Shown piece after piece: positions 1-7,684 of a DNA stretch of 46,394 nt. Each line of letters begins with the position of its first letter. Positions within the stretch are counted from its first letter, which is position 1. This DNA is from an uncultured Vampirovibrio sp. (lineage in GTDB: Bacteria; Cyanobacteriota; Vampirovibrionia; Gastranaerophilales; Gastranaerophilaceae): positions 1 through 46,394 of the forward strand of contig CAJTLG010000013.1 of assembly GCA_910577395.1 (NCBI GenBank). The letters run 5' to 3'. The notes beneath the pieces are model-generated. The model had not been told where the DNA came from. It did no database searches and saw only the letters and a list, made by a program, of their open reading frames with translations. The position numbers and the translations under genes are program-made.

Positions 1-145
1 TCATTTTCCTTGTCATTACAGGGGCCAATGCTGCCAACAATAATGATGCTACCAACAATGCCATTAACATTTCTACAAGGGAAAAGGCTACTTGCCTTTT
101 AGACCCTGAAACGAATTCAGGGTGACGAAAGCTTGCTTTTTTCAT
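1..145 (-). CDS. Type IV prepilin-like protein, N-terminal part (runs off the window)
   Basis: The reverse strand opens with ATG at 145 and stays in frame for 48 codons to the window edge. Residues 1-20 form a charged leader (MKKASFRHPEFVSGSKRQVA). Then comes a class III prepilin signature: F21, S, L, V, E25, followed by a hydrophobic helix (about residues 26-44) typical of pilins and pseudopilins. The glutamate at +5 is the conserved assembly residue. Position -1 before the phenylalanine is alanine instead of the usual glycine; prepilin peptidases often tolerate this. In the family, the leader is cut by PilD and the helix anchors the subunit in the inner membrane before assembly. The leader is unusually long because a palindromic repeat (103-123) lies inside it. 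The C-terminal domain is outside the window, so pilin, pseudopilin or competence pilin cannot be told apart. Confidence 0.75.
   Translation of the reverse strand, partial: MKKASFRHPEFVSGSKRQVAFSLVEMLMALLVASLLLAALAPVMTRKM
103..123. repeat. Short palindrome of a widespread intergenic type, here inside the prepilin leader
   Basis: An 8-bp inverted repeat (ACCCTGAA at 103-110, TTCAGGGT at 116-123) encloses a 5-nt loop. On the reverse strand it reads CACCCTGAATTCGTTTCAGG. That resembles a palindromic repeat I have seen between genes in many bacterial genomes. Here it is translated as RHPEFVSGS within the prepilin leader. No second complete copy was found in the window. Confidence 0.6.
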
Positions 146-233
146 AAACAATTTCTCACTATAAATTAATAAACAATTTGAGCTTAAGAACAACTTTTAA
201 CTTAAATTTTCAGCTCTACAATATATTATAATA

Positions 234-274
234 ATGTTTACATTAAAAATCAACTAAAACTTATTGTTTACATT
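234..274. promoter_or_regulatory. Two TGTTTACATTA direct repeats, candidate operator
   Basis: The 11-mer TGTTTACATTA occurs at 234-244 and again at 264-274, so the copies are exactly 30 bp apart, about three helical turns. The first copy lies inside a perfect palindrome AATGT-TT-ACATT; the second has one mismatch. They sit between a divergent prepilin gene and an XRE regulator. Binding by that regulator is inferred from position only. Confidence 0.4.
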
Positions 275-329
275 ATGAAAATTTAATACAGGAAGAGAAT
301 ATCCTTATATTAAAGGTTAAGAATAATGG

Positions 330-674
330 ATGATTATGGACGAAAAAGATATAAAAAAATTAATGGGCGATAATATAAGAAAAATCAGGTGGAGCAAAAA
401 CATGACCCAGGAAGCCTTTTCTGAAAAAATAGGCATAGAGCCCTCAAGCCTTTCAAATATTGAAAACGGCAAAAGCCTGCCTTCAACCCAAACAATTATT
501 AATATTCAGCAGGAATTTTCTATATCGCCGGGTGAAATTTTTGATTTGGATGTTGATTATCTAAAAAACTCTAAACACCTTGAAGAAGCTATTTTTAATA
601 CTGTCCGGGATTTCGATATAGATAAAAAAAGGGTAGTGTATAAAATTGTAAAAGCAATTGAGGTAAGGGCATAA
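330..674 (+). CDS. XRE-family transcriptional regulator, 114 aa
   Basis: Residues 9-65 form a lambda-Cro/XRE helix-turn-helix: a first helix (LMGDNIRKIRWSKNMTQEAF), the turn, then a recognition helix containing PSSLSNIENGKSLPS, the standard SxxxISxxExGxxxP pattern. The remaining 50 residues are a short charged tail with no recognised ligand or membrane domain. A second in-frame ATG lies at 336 (MDEKD); 330 is used because AAAGG at 313-317 is closer to it, but the ribosome site is weak. The gene is divergent from the prepilin gene, with two TGTTTACATTA repeats upstream as possible autoregulatory sites. Its stop codon directly abuts the stop of the convergent era gene. The regulated target is unknown. 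Confidence 0.85.
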   Translation: MIMDEKDIKKLMGDNIRKIRWSKNMTQEAFSEKIGIEPSSLSNIENGKSLPSTQTIINIQQEFSISPGEIFDLDVDYLKNSKHLEEAIFNTVRDFDIDKKRVVYKIVKAIEVRA

Positions 675-1619
675 CTATTCCGTTACGGTATATCCAAGTG
701 CCTTCAATGCCTTTTCATCCTTTTGCCAGTTCTTTTTAACCTTAACAAAAAGCTCTAAATATACCTTATTTTGGGCAATATCTTCAATTTCAAGCCTGGC
801 TTCAGTCCCTATCTTTTTTAAAAGGGCGCCGTTTTTACCTATAATAATACCCTTTTGGCTTTCAGCGGATACTATAATTTGTGCTTTGATTTTATCAATT
901 TTTTCAGTTTGTTTGTAGTCTTCTACAATTACCGCTACGGAATGGGGGATTTCATCTTTTGTATTAAGGATAATTTTTTCCCTTATAACTTCTGATACTA
1001 TAACGCGCAGGTTTTGGTCGGTTATTTCTTCATCCGGATAAAGTTTTTCCCCTGCTGGCAGATATTCTTTAATTTTTTCAAGCAGAGTTCTTATGTTTTT
1101 ACCGGTTTTTGCACTGATTTTTATAACGGGCAGATTTTCATTGAATAATTGCTTATAAGATATAATGTTAAGCTCAAGTTTTGGTTTATTATTTTTTGAT
1201 ATTGTGTCAATTTTGTTTGCAACAATAATTATCGGGCGTTTAGAATTTTTTAGATAATTTTCAACAATCCACCTGTCCCCGGGACCTGCCTGACACCCTG
1301 CATCAACAAGGAAAAGGATAAGGTCAGTATCTTCAAGGGAAGATTTTGATTCTTCGGATAAAAATTCACCGAGTTTATTTACGGGTTTATGAATACCCGG
1401 GGTATCTATAAATATTATTTGTGAATTATCATCCGTATATATACATTTAATTTGGTTTCTTGTGGTTTGGGCAACGGGGCTTGTAATTGCGATTTTTTGC
1501 CCTGCAATTTTGTTTAAAAGGGTTGATTTTCCGACATTTGGGCGTGCAATCAAGCTTGCAAAGCCGGTTTTAAATATTTTTTCCAAAGTGTTAATTCCTA
1601 AATTTATCTTGTCAGCCAT
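675..1619 (-). CDS. era: GTPase Era
   Basis: Era is a GTPase with an RNA-binding KH domain; it helps 16S rRNA processing and 30S subunit maturation and links them to the cell cycle. Visible motifs are G1 ARPNVGKS (25-32), switch region TSPVAQTTR (46-54), G3 DTPG (72-75) and G4 NKID (135-138). A C-terminal KH domain carries the IIGKNGALLKKIG loop that contacts the 3' end of 16S rRNA. The length of 314 aa is normal. The first residue of the P-loop is alanine (A25, codon GCA), where bacterial Era normally has glycine; the general P-loop pattern allows A or G, so activity is likely retained. The start at 1619 gives a leader of about 18 residues before the GTPase fold. It is convergent with and directly abuts the XRE gene. 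Confidence 0.95.
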   Translation of the reverse strand: MADKINLGINTLEKIFKTGFASLIARPNVGKSTLLNKIAGQKIAITSPVAQTTRNQIKCIYTDDNSQIIFIDTPGIHKPVNKLGEFLSEESKSSLEDTDLILFLVDAGCQAGPGDRWIVENYLKNSKRPIIIVANKIDTISKNNKPKLELNIISYKQLFNENLPVIKISAKTGKNIRTLLEKIKEYLPAGEKLYPDEEITDQNLRVIVSEVIREKIILNTKDEIPHSVAVIVEDYKQTEKIDKIKAQIIVSAESQKGIIIGKNGALLKKIGTEARLEIEDIAQNKVYLELFVKVKKNWQKDEKALKALGYTVTE

Positions 1620-1699
1620 TGATTTTTTGCCAGTTTTTTGTATTCATAGTATAATCAATTGTAATATAAAAAATCCAATGTAAAAAGGGGATAGAAGAA

Positions 1700-3172
1700 A
1701 TGAGAAAATACATCCTGGGTATAATTTTAGCAATGCTTTTAGGATTAGGCGGCATCTTTAATGCTGATACAATGGCATTAGACGGTGATTATAAAAATAA
1801 TCTTTTGAAGGTTGATGTAAGTAAAATCGGGGATGCAAATTATAATATAGAACTTTATACACAAAAACCATACAGCGAGCCTGTTAAAGTTATTAAAAAA
1901 TCTGATACAAGCTATTATGTGCTGCTTCCTGAGACATATCATTCCATAACATCCGTAGCATCAAGCGGGGATGTTTCCAGGGTGGATGTTAAATTATTTC
2001 CTTATGCGGGGCAGGATTTAAATAACGGTTATACAAAAATTAATATTTCAACTTCTAAACCGGTAACTTTTACAACAAATGTTAAAACAGCATCTGCACA
2101 AAAACCGCATATGGATGCAAAAAAACTGGCACAGCTTGACAGGGCATTTGACAGCAAGGGTGCTGCGGGTAAAAATATACCTGTAAAAATTGATACGGTA
2201 AAGCCGGCACCTGCACAAACCGCTGCAAAGCCTGAACCTAAAGCAGAAGTTAAACAGCCCGTGAAGGTTGCTGCTGTACAACAGCCTGTTTCACCTCAAA
2301 ATATAACTAAAAAACCCGCACATTCAACAGGCACCGAGATAGAAATTGTGACAAAACCGAAAGTTCAAGAGCCTGTTAAACAACAGGAAATAGTAAAACC
2401 TGTTGATGAAACGACTGCAAGCCTTGAAGAGGTGCTTGAAACTGATGAGTTTAACACCGAAGATGAGCTTGCAATGGAAGAAGAGGCTAAAGAGCAAGGC
2501 CTGACAGAGCTTGGCGGAGAATTTGATGAAGAACAAATTCCCGTACTTACAAAGAAACAACGTATAAAACAGGCGCTAAGAGGCGTTTTAATGCAGCTTT
2601 CAGACAATATTTTGCTTGGAATATGCATTATATTGTTGTTAATTATAGCTCTGCTACTTGTAAGGGATAAAAAGGATAAAAAATCGGCCGCAAAAGAAGA
2701 GTCTGTTCAGGAACCATATGCCGGCCTGAGTGCGTTAAATGCGCTTAATGCGGCACCGCAGAATGTATCAAATGATGCGGAAGATATAATAGTTAATGAT
2801 AATTACGATACATATACAGGTATTGAGCCTGCAGTATCCGAAACCGAAGAATATAAGCCTGAAAGTGCCGCTGTGGCTGTGGCCGAAGAAGAAACGAATG
2901 ATGAGGCTGATGTGCTTGCAACAGAAAGTTTTGGTGAAAACAGGGGCTTATGTCTTGTTAATTATGACGGCAGTATAGCACTTATAGGGTATATTGAAGA
3001 TGAAATCTTTGTAATTCAAAACTTTGGCAAGATTACCCTGCTCAATCCAAGTATTCAAATCCGTGTTGCAGAGCAAAACGATAACGATACAATCTATATT
3101 GTGAAGACTGCAAATTCTAAGCTTATGGTAAGAGAAACAAAAGAACTTATCGGCTTAGAAATGGTTATGTAA
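1700..3172 (+). CDS. Secreted/membrane protein with AMIN-like N-terminus and single TM anchor, 490 aa
   Basis: I do not recognise a named family for the whole protein. Residues 1-27 look like a signal peptide or signal anchor (MRKYILGIILAMLLGLGGIF). Residues 30-130 are a beta-rich region resembling AMIN domains, which bind cell-wall or envelope components. A long Pro/Lys/Ala/Glu-rich linker follows (about 140-290). One strong transmembrane helix (about 303-321, ILLGICIILLLIIALLLV) precedes a Lys-rich stop-transfer patch. An acidic linker then leads to a C-terminal beta-rich domain (about 410-490). The layout implies a periplasmic N-half and a cytoplasmic C-half, which would suit linking the envelope to an inner-membrane complex; that role is inference. 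A good ribosome site (AAGGGGAT) precedes the ATG. A terminator follows at 3182-3247. Confidence 0.75.
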   Translation: MRKYILGIILAMLLGLGGIFNADTMALDGDYKNNLLKVDVSKIGDANYNIELYTQKPYSEPVKVIKKSDTSYYVLLPETYHSITSVASSGDVSRVDVKLFPYAGQDLNNGYTKINISTSKPVTFTTNVKTASAQKPHMDAKKLAQLDRAFDSKGAAGKNIPVKIDTVKPAPAQTAAKPEPKAEVKQPVKVAAVQQPVSPQNITKKPAHSTGTEIEIVTKPKVQEPVKQQEIVKPVDETTASLEEVLETDEFNTEDELAMEEEAKEQGLTELGGEFDEEQIPVLTKKQRIKQALRGVLMQLSDNILLGICIILLLIIALLLVRDKKDKKSAAKEESVQEPYAGLSALNALNAAPQNVSNDAEDIIVNDNYDTYTGIEPAVSETEEYKPESAAVAVAEEETNDEADVLATESFGENRGLCLVNYDGSIALIGYIEDEIFVIQNFGKITLLNPSIQIRVAEQNDNDTIYIVKTANSKLMVRETKELIGLEMVM

Positions 3173-3181
3173 GATTTAGTT

Positions 3182-3247
3182 AAGGTAGGTTCGTTCTATA
3201 TTCGGACAGTGAAGACGGACGGTGGAGAACCTGCCTTGAACTTTTTT
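3182..3247 (+). terminator. Rho-independent terminator after the AMIN-like gene
   Basis: Arms AAGGTAGGTTC (3182-3192) and GAACCTGCCTT (3227-3237) pair along 11 positions with one G-T wobble. A T6 tract follows at 3242-3247. The 34-nt apical loop is larger than usual. Confidence 0.7.
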
Positions 3248-3265
3248 AGCGGTTATTTTGCTTGT

Positions 3266-6010
3266 TTAATCTTCAAAATTTAACTCTCTGAAATTTATTT
3301 CCTTAAGATTTAGATTTTTAAGATACACAGTTTCCTGCTTGCTTTCAGTAAGTATGTAGATTTTTTCCTTTGCACGGGTAAGTGCCACATAAAAAAGCCT
3401 TTTTTCTTCATCCAAAATATCATCATAACTTTTGTTTAACGCTGTCATTATTTCATAATCCGGGTGTATAAAGGGGATTATGCCGTTTATTGCTCTTAAA
3501 ATTATCACTATATCAGCCTCCAAACCTTTTGATTTATGAATGGACATTATTTTAACCCTGTTTTTATCAACGGTTTTCATCCTTAAAAGCTTGCGGGCAA
3601 ATTCATAATCAAGGCTGGAGCCTGAAATACGGTTTAATCTTGAAAGTATGAGAAAATTTTTATCAGGGTTAAGCCTTATTAGCCTGTGGACGGTTTTTAA
3701 ATATCTTGCTTTTAATTTACCGAAATCTTTTTTAAACCCGTATATTAAATCAGATGAAGAGTCTTTATTTATAAAAGTTTTATCAACATTTATTTTTAAA
3801 ATATCTCCTTCATTTTTGGATACCGGTTTTGAGGGAACTCCTTCAAGCTCCATAAGTGTATTTGATGTATCTATAATTTTAATAGAAGAGCGGTAATTGC
3901 TTGTAAGATTATAAACTTCAGAATGCATAAAAAGTTTTTTAAAATTTTTAAAATAATAAAGGTCAGAGCCTGCAAAACCGTTTATTGCCTGCCAATCATC
4001 CCCTGTTACAAAGATTTTTAATTTTGGATTAAAACATTTAATTGCAGATATTAAATCGAAAAACAGTTTTGAAAAATCCTGGTATTCATCAATTAAAAGG
4101 TATTTAATATCTTTCACCTTTAGTTTTTTGTTTTGAAATACTTTAAATTCAGCCTCGCCCTTCGATTGCATAATTTTTTCCGTTGCATTGATTATTAAAT
4201 CGTCAAAATCGGCAAGATTGGTTTCTTTTAATAATCTTTGGTATTCAATAAAAATTTTGTACCCCAGATGTAAAAATATTTTTGTTCTTTCGGATAAATT
4301 TTTATCTTCAAGTTTTCTTATGATAAAGAAATTATCAAATTTTGATTTTTTAATTGTTGATATAAAACCTTCAATCGTTTTATAAAATGCTTTGATATTT
4401 AAGGTTTTTATAGTTTCAAAGAGTTCTTCAGGTGTTTTTTTGTTAAGTTTAATACCGTATTTTTTTAAAGTTTCATAAAGTATAATTTCAAAATTATCCC
4501 TGATTTGAGAATGTTTTGCCCAGGTTTCAATAAGCGGGATATTCTTTTTCCTAAAATATCTTCGTTTTATATGCATGTTTTTTATATATTTTGAAATATC
4601 GCTTATAACCCCCTTTTTTCCAAAATATCCGGGCTCAAGCATTTGTTCATCCACGCCCCAATGCTCAAGATAAAATTCTTTATCATCTTGTGTTATGTAA
4701 AAATCAGGATGATATACATTCCACCCGTCATCTATATTTAAAGTCTCTTTTTCGCTTTTAGAAAAAATTATACATTTTTCATATTCATAATCTACACCGT
4801 TTTCAAAAAGATAATCCGCAATATACTTTTCCCCATGGGATTTTACAATTTCGCCCTTTAGTGTGACTTGAGATAAATCTTTTAAAAAGCAGACATTTTT
4901 ATCCTTTGATATATTAATTTCCTGTTTAATTGGAATATCAAGGGATGTTTTATAAAAATTGTAAAACGCTTTTTTATATTCCGAAACACTTAAAACAGTA
5001 TCTATAGCCTTGTTTATAAACATAGTGCGGGTTTTATCATCAGCTATTTTCTTTTCATCACAAATGCTTTTTGCAAAACTGTGAAATGTCTTTGCATTTT
5101 CAAAATCTGTAAGATAATTTTTTAGGCCGTATTTTTCTGATAAATCTTTTCTTATTTTAACCTTTGCCTCTTTATTAAAGGCTAAAATTAATATTTCATC
5201 CGGGTTTATATTGTATTTTTCTATTAAAAAAATGGTTTTTAAACAAATAGTGCTTGTTTTGCCGGAACCGGCCCGTGCCTTTAACAGGACATTAGGAGAT
5301 ACGGATGATATGGCAAGGGCCTTTTGGCCGTCAATTTTTTCATTATTAAAATATTCAAGCACATATTCTTTCTTAAGATTTTCATATTCCTGTTTAGTAA
5401 TTATTTTTTTAGTGTAAAAATGCTTGTCTGCTTCAGGGAAATCGCGGTTTTTTAATATGTTTATTAAATCTTCAATATCTTCTAAAAACAGCCCCAGTGT
5501 TTCTTTTTCTTTATCCGGCAGATTTTTTGCCTGCTTGTAAAAAAATAAAAGAGCATTGTTAAAGTTTTTAAAACCAAGCTTTATAATATTTTCCCGTAAA
5601 TTTTTAATATATTTTGAAAGCTTTGCATTGTAGTTATATTTAAGATTTTTAAGCAGATTTTTATTATTAGGGTTTTCTGATTTTAATTTTTCAAATCCGC
5701 TAAAATCATCGTTTAAGATGCAGTTTTCTGCCCTGAGTAAAATTTCTTTATTATAAGTTTCAATTTTAAGAGAATGGATTGCACCAAGAAAAAGCGCTCT
5801 AAAGTTTTTCCATTCATTTTTGGTTAGGTTATTTTTGATTTCTGAAAGTATTTCATTTTCCTGTTTTGTAAATTTGGAAAAATCCTCCAAAACAATCATT
5901 GGTATTAAGATTTCAAGGTATGTTTTTTCATTTTGCAAAAAATCGTTAAGCCACATTTGGGCAAGCTTTTTTAAGGGGTAAAGCCTTTCCCTGTTTGATA
6001 TTTGTTTCAT
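3266..6010 (-). CDS. UvrD/Rep-family SF1 helicase with an inserted PD-(D/E)XK-like module, 914 aa
   Basis: This is an ATP-dependent 3'-5' DNA translocase/helicase by family. The SF1A motifs are all present: Walker A ARAGSGKTST (about 245), Walker B LLIDEYQDF (about 640), motif III TGDDWQAINGFAGSD, motif IV NYRSS, motif V MSIHKSKGLEADIV and motif VI YVALTRAKEK (about 878). An N-terminal region of some 230 residues, rich in Lys and aromatic residues, precedes the helicase core. Between motifs Ia and II (about 390-500) sits an extra block with HGEKYIADYLFENG, HPDFYI and YLEHWG. This is the E...PD...ExW spacing of a restriction-endonuclease fold seen inserted in some UvrD-like helicases related to helicase IV. 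Whether it cuts DNA is uncertain because the usual ExK is ExW. The gene stands alone, so a repair or anti-foreign-DNA role cannot be chosen from context. Confidence 0.88.
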   Translation of the reverse strand: MKQISNRERLYPLKKLAQMWLNDFLQNEKTYLEILIPMIVLEDFSKFTKQENEILSEIKNNLTKNEWKNFRALFLGAIHSLKIETYNKEILLRAENCILNDDFSGFEKLKSENPNNKNLLKNLKYNYNAKLSKYIKNLRENIIKLGFKNFNNALLFFYKQAKNLPDKEKETLGLFLEDIEDLINILKNRDFPEADKHFYTKKIITKQEYENLKKEYVLEYFNNEKIDGQKALAISSVSPNVLLKARAGSGKTSTICLKTIFLIEKYNINPDEILILAFNKEAKVKIRKDLSEKYGLKNYLTDFENAKTFHSFAKSICDEKKIADDKTRTMFINKAIDTVLSVSEYKKAFYNFYKTSLDIPIKQEINISKDKNVCFLKDLSQVTLKGEIVKSHGEKYIADYLFENGVDYEYEKCIIFSKSEKETLNIDDGWNVYHPDFYITQDDKEFYLEHWGVDEQMLEPGYFGKKGVISDISKYIKNMHIKRRYFRKKNIPLIETWAKHSQIRDNFEIILYETLKKYGIKLNKKTPEELFETIKTLNIKAFYKTIEGFISTIKKSKFDNFFIIRKLEDKNLSERTKIFLHLGYKIFIEYQRLLKETNLADFDDLIINATEKIMQSKGEAEFKVFQNKKLKVKDIKYLLIDEYQDFSKLFFDLISAIKCFNPKLKIFVTGDDWQAINGFAGSDLYYFKNFKKLFMHSEVYNLTSNYRSSIKIIDTSNTLMELEGVPSKPVSKNEGDILKINVDKTFINKDSSSDLIYGFKKDFGKLKARYLKTVHRLIRLNPDKNFLILSRLNRISGSSLDYEFARKLLRMKTVDKNRVKIMSIHKSKGLEADIVIILRAINGIIPFIHPDYEIMTALNKSYDDILDEEKRLFYVALTRAKEKIYILTESKQETVYLKNLNLKEINFRELNFED

Positions 6011-6099
6011 AGTTTAATTCAAGCTTTCTAAATTCTTAATTCAGCAATTTGTTAAGATAAGATTAACACAATTTTATTTAATTTGCAAAAAAGACAAAG

Positions 6100-6126
6100 C
6101 AGGGCCCGCCGATTGGCAGGCTCCTG
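6100..6126 (-). terminator. G+C-rich hairpin between the helicase and the small charged protein
   Basis: An imperfect hairpin built from CAGGGCCCGCC and GGCAGGCTCCTG, with bulges, lies just downstream of the 6169-6495 gene. In that gene's direction it is followed by a T-rich run (CTTTGTCTTTTTT). It probably ends that transcript and may also act in the other direction. Confidence 0.5.
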
Positions 6127-6168
6127 TATTTTTAAGAAATATTTTGAAAGATGACTATTTTTATTTAA

Positions 6169-6495
6169 TTATGCTGCGTTTTCTTTATTGTCGGGCATCG
6201 TTTCCGTATATTCTTCATAAGTTTCAGTTATTATCATTTCATCGGGTTCTCTTTTGCAGAATTCTTCTTTTACATAAGGTTTATCATCTGTGTTATCAAG
6301 CATTTCACATAGCTGTTCGTTTAAATTTTCACCTGTGCCCTTTATTTTATCAACGGCATCGTCTTTCATATCAGCTAGCTTGTCCATTCCCTCATGAATT
6401 TTTTCTTCTGCATTTTCTTTTGCATCATGAACAAAATCTTTAGCTTTTTCGAAGCCTTCTTTAACCTTATCCATCATTTTTTCATCTTCGTGCAT
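6169..6495 (-). CDS. Small highly charged helical protein, 108 aa
   Basis: A longer frame extends to 6621, but the ATG at 6495 is preceded by a strong ribosome site (AAAGGAAAGGAAT), so that start is preferred. The protein starts MHEDEKMMDKVKEGFEKAKD and is almost wholly Lys/Glu/Asp with regularly spaced Ala, Phe and Val, which predicts long amphipathic helices (residues 5-70). The tail is acidic. It has no signal peptide or transmembrane helix. The pattern resembles small stress-type proteins such as the CsbD/YtxH/apolipophorin-like groups, but no family motif is clear and no function is assigned. It appears monocistronic, with a hairpin terminator downstream. Confidence 0.7.
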   Translation of the reverse strand: MHEDEKMMDKVKEGFEKAKDFVHDAKENAEEKIHEGMDKLADMKDDAVDKIKGTGENLNEQLCEMLDNTDDKPYVKEEFCKREPDEMIITETYEEYTETMPDNKENAA

Positions 6496-6798
6496 AATAT
6501 TATTCCTTTCCTTTATTAATCTATAGTTTCTTAAGCGGGAATTCCCGGGCGCGCCTGAAACAGAAGTAATCTTTTCAAGTGTTGACATTATTATAATAGC
6601 CAACAGAGCTAGTTCTTTCATTGGTATTTAGTCTAATATATGGCAAGTATTATTTGAATTTAAATTGTAAAATTTTATTTTAAAAAACAGTTGATTATTT
6701 TTTTTGTGTTTGGTAGTATTTTTTGTAGCTGATAAATATCGGCACTTGATTGATAATTAAATATATGTTTTTGGTTGTTCCGAAAATTTAATAAACCC
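6496..6798. other. Intergenic stretch upstream of the charged protein and tRNA-Ala
   Basis: This gap holds the 5' leader of the small charged protein and the upstream region of tRNA-Ala. The one notable element is a sharply G+C-rich island at 6535-6555. It contains nested palindromes: GAATTC at 6539, CCCGGG at 6544 and GGCGCGCC at 6548. The rest is T-rich. No gene is seen on either strand. Confidence 0.5.
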
Positions 6799-6874
6799 GG
6801 GGGATTAGCTCAGTTGGTAGAGCACCTGCTTTGCACGCAGGGGGTCAGGAGTTCGAGCCTCCTATCCTCCACCA
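6799..6874 (+). tRNA. tRNA-Ala (anticodon TGC)
   Basis: A complete 76-nt cloverleaf with encoded CCA. The acceptor GGGGGAT pairs with ATCCTCC with one G-U. The D-arm is GCTC-AGTTGGTA-GAGC, the anticodon arm CCTGC-TTTGCAC-GCAGG with TGC at 6832-6834, and the T-arm contains GTTCGAG. A terminator follows at once, so it is transcribed alone or as the last gene of a unit. Confidence 0.97.
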
Positions 6875-6882
6875 ATAATCTA

Positions 6883-6908
6883 AGAGGCTTTCATATAGCC
6901 TCTTTTTT
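6883..6908 (+). terminator. Terminator after tRNA-Ala
   Basis: A perfect 7-bp stem, AGAGGCT (6883-6889) and AGCCTCT (6897-6903), with a 7-nt loop and a T6 run. Confidence 0.85.
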
Positions 6909-6953
6909 AATTCAAAGATTTTGTGATTATAATTTTCCTGATATAATCTTCAA

Positions 6954-7373
6954 ATGGAAAATGTAGAAATATTATGTGTTGTTCTTGTTTCGATATTAAT
7001 TAGTGCCTTTTTAATATTTGATTTTTTACATAAGAAAAAATTATATGAAAGCGGTTCATATTACAAGATTACAAAAACTCCATTTATCTCAATCGGACGT
7101 GATATTGGTTCGTATGGAGAATATTTGATATATGAAATTCTAAAATATTTAGAATTAGAAAAAGCAAAATTTTTGTTTAATCTGTACATCCCAACATATA
7201 ATGGTAAAACAACAGAAATTGATATTGTCATGATATCTCAATGCGTGATTTTTGTGTTTGAAAGCAAGAACTACAGTGGTTGGATATTTGGAGATGAAGT
7301 TCAGAAAAAATGGACGCAATCCTTACACATTGGATATGGCGAAACCCAAAAAGAGCACTTCTTTAACCCATAA
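6954..7373 (+). CDS. NERD-domain protein, catalytic N-terminal part, 139 aa
   Basis: NERD is a nuclease-related domain of the PD-(D/E)XK type. A transmembrane helix (about residues 5-27) is followed by the domain, with GSYGEYLIYEIL (core Glu), TEIDIVMI (Asp) and VFESKNYSGWIFG (the ExK element). The family's next conserved stretch, WTQSL...FFNP, is present, but the frame stops at TAA right after FFNP. It normally continues (I/M)QNxxH. That continuation is found in the next frame (7373-7681), reached through TAATG. All three catalytic acids are in this half. There is no ribosome site; a TATAAT at 6942-6947 lies 6 nt before the ATG, suggesting a leaderless mRNA. It is either an old gene broken by a 2-nt insertion or a split gene with coupled translation. 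Confidence 0.75.
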   Translation: MENVEILCVVLVSILISAFLIFDFLHKKKLYESGSYYKITKTPFISIGRDIGSYGEYLIYEILKYLELEKAKFLFNLYIPTYNGKTTEIDIVMISQCVIFVFESKNYSGWIFGDEVQKKWTQSLHIGYGETQKEHFFNP

Positions 7374-7681
7374 TGCAAAACCAATATCATATTGATTATT
7401 TGCAGAAATTAATCAATAAAAATGTAAAAATATATTCCGTCGTTGTATTTTCCGATAGATGCGAATTAAAGAACATAAGAAGAAAATCTGATTCAAAAAC
7501 TTATTTAATATACAGAAACGAATTAAGAAAGACTATAAACGATATTCAAAATGAAATGATTGATAACTTTTTAACCTATAAACAAATTGATGAAATATAT
7601 AATATGTTATATAAATACAGCCAAGCGAGTGAATTGACAAAACAAAAGCATATTGTAAACGTTAGCAAACAATTCTTTTGA
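7373..7681 (+). CDS. NERD-domain protein, C-terminal part in a shifted frame, 102 aa
   Basis: This frame begins MQNQYHIDYLQKLI, the QNxxHIxxL element that follows NP in NERD proteins. It goes on through VKIYSVVVFSDRCELKNI, the usual last strand of the domain, then a charged helical tail. The ATG overlaps the stop of the upstream frame as TAATG, so translational coupling is possible. No independent ribosome site is seen. It could be a functional second subunit or the 3' half of a pseudogene. The reading frame is clean over 102 codons, so any frameshift is recent or tolerated. Its TGA ends 3 nt before the end of the convergent GNAT gene. Confidence 0.6.
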   Translation: MQNQYHIDYLQKLINKNVKIYSVVVFSDRCELKNIRRKSDSKTYLIYRNELRKTINDIQNEMIDNFLTYKQIDEIYNMLYKYSQASELTKQKHIVNVSKQFF

Positions 7682-7684
7682 TTT

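Noticed and set aside
6775..6966. Forward open frame across the tRNA-Ala gene (GGLAQLVEHLL type)
   Set aside because: It is the translation of the tRNA itself; such frames are a well-known false call.
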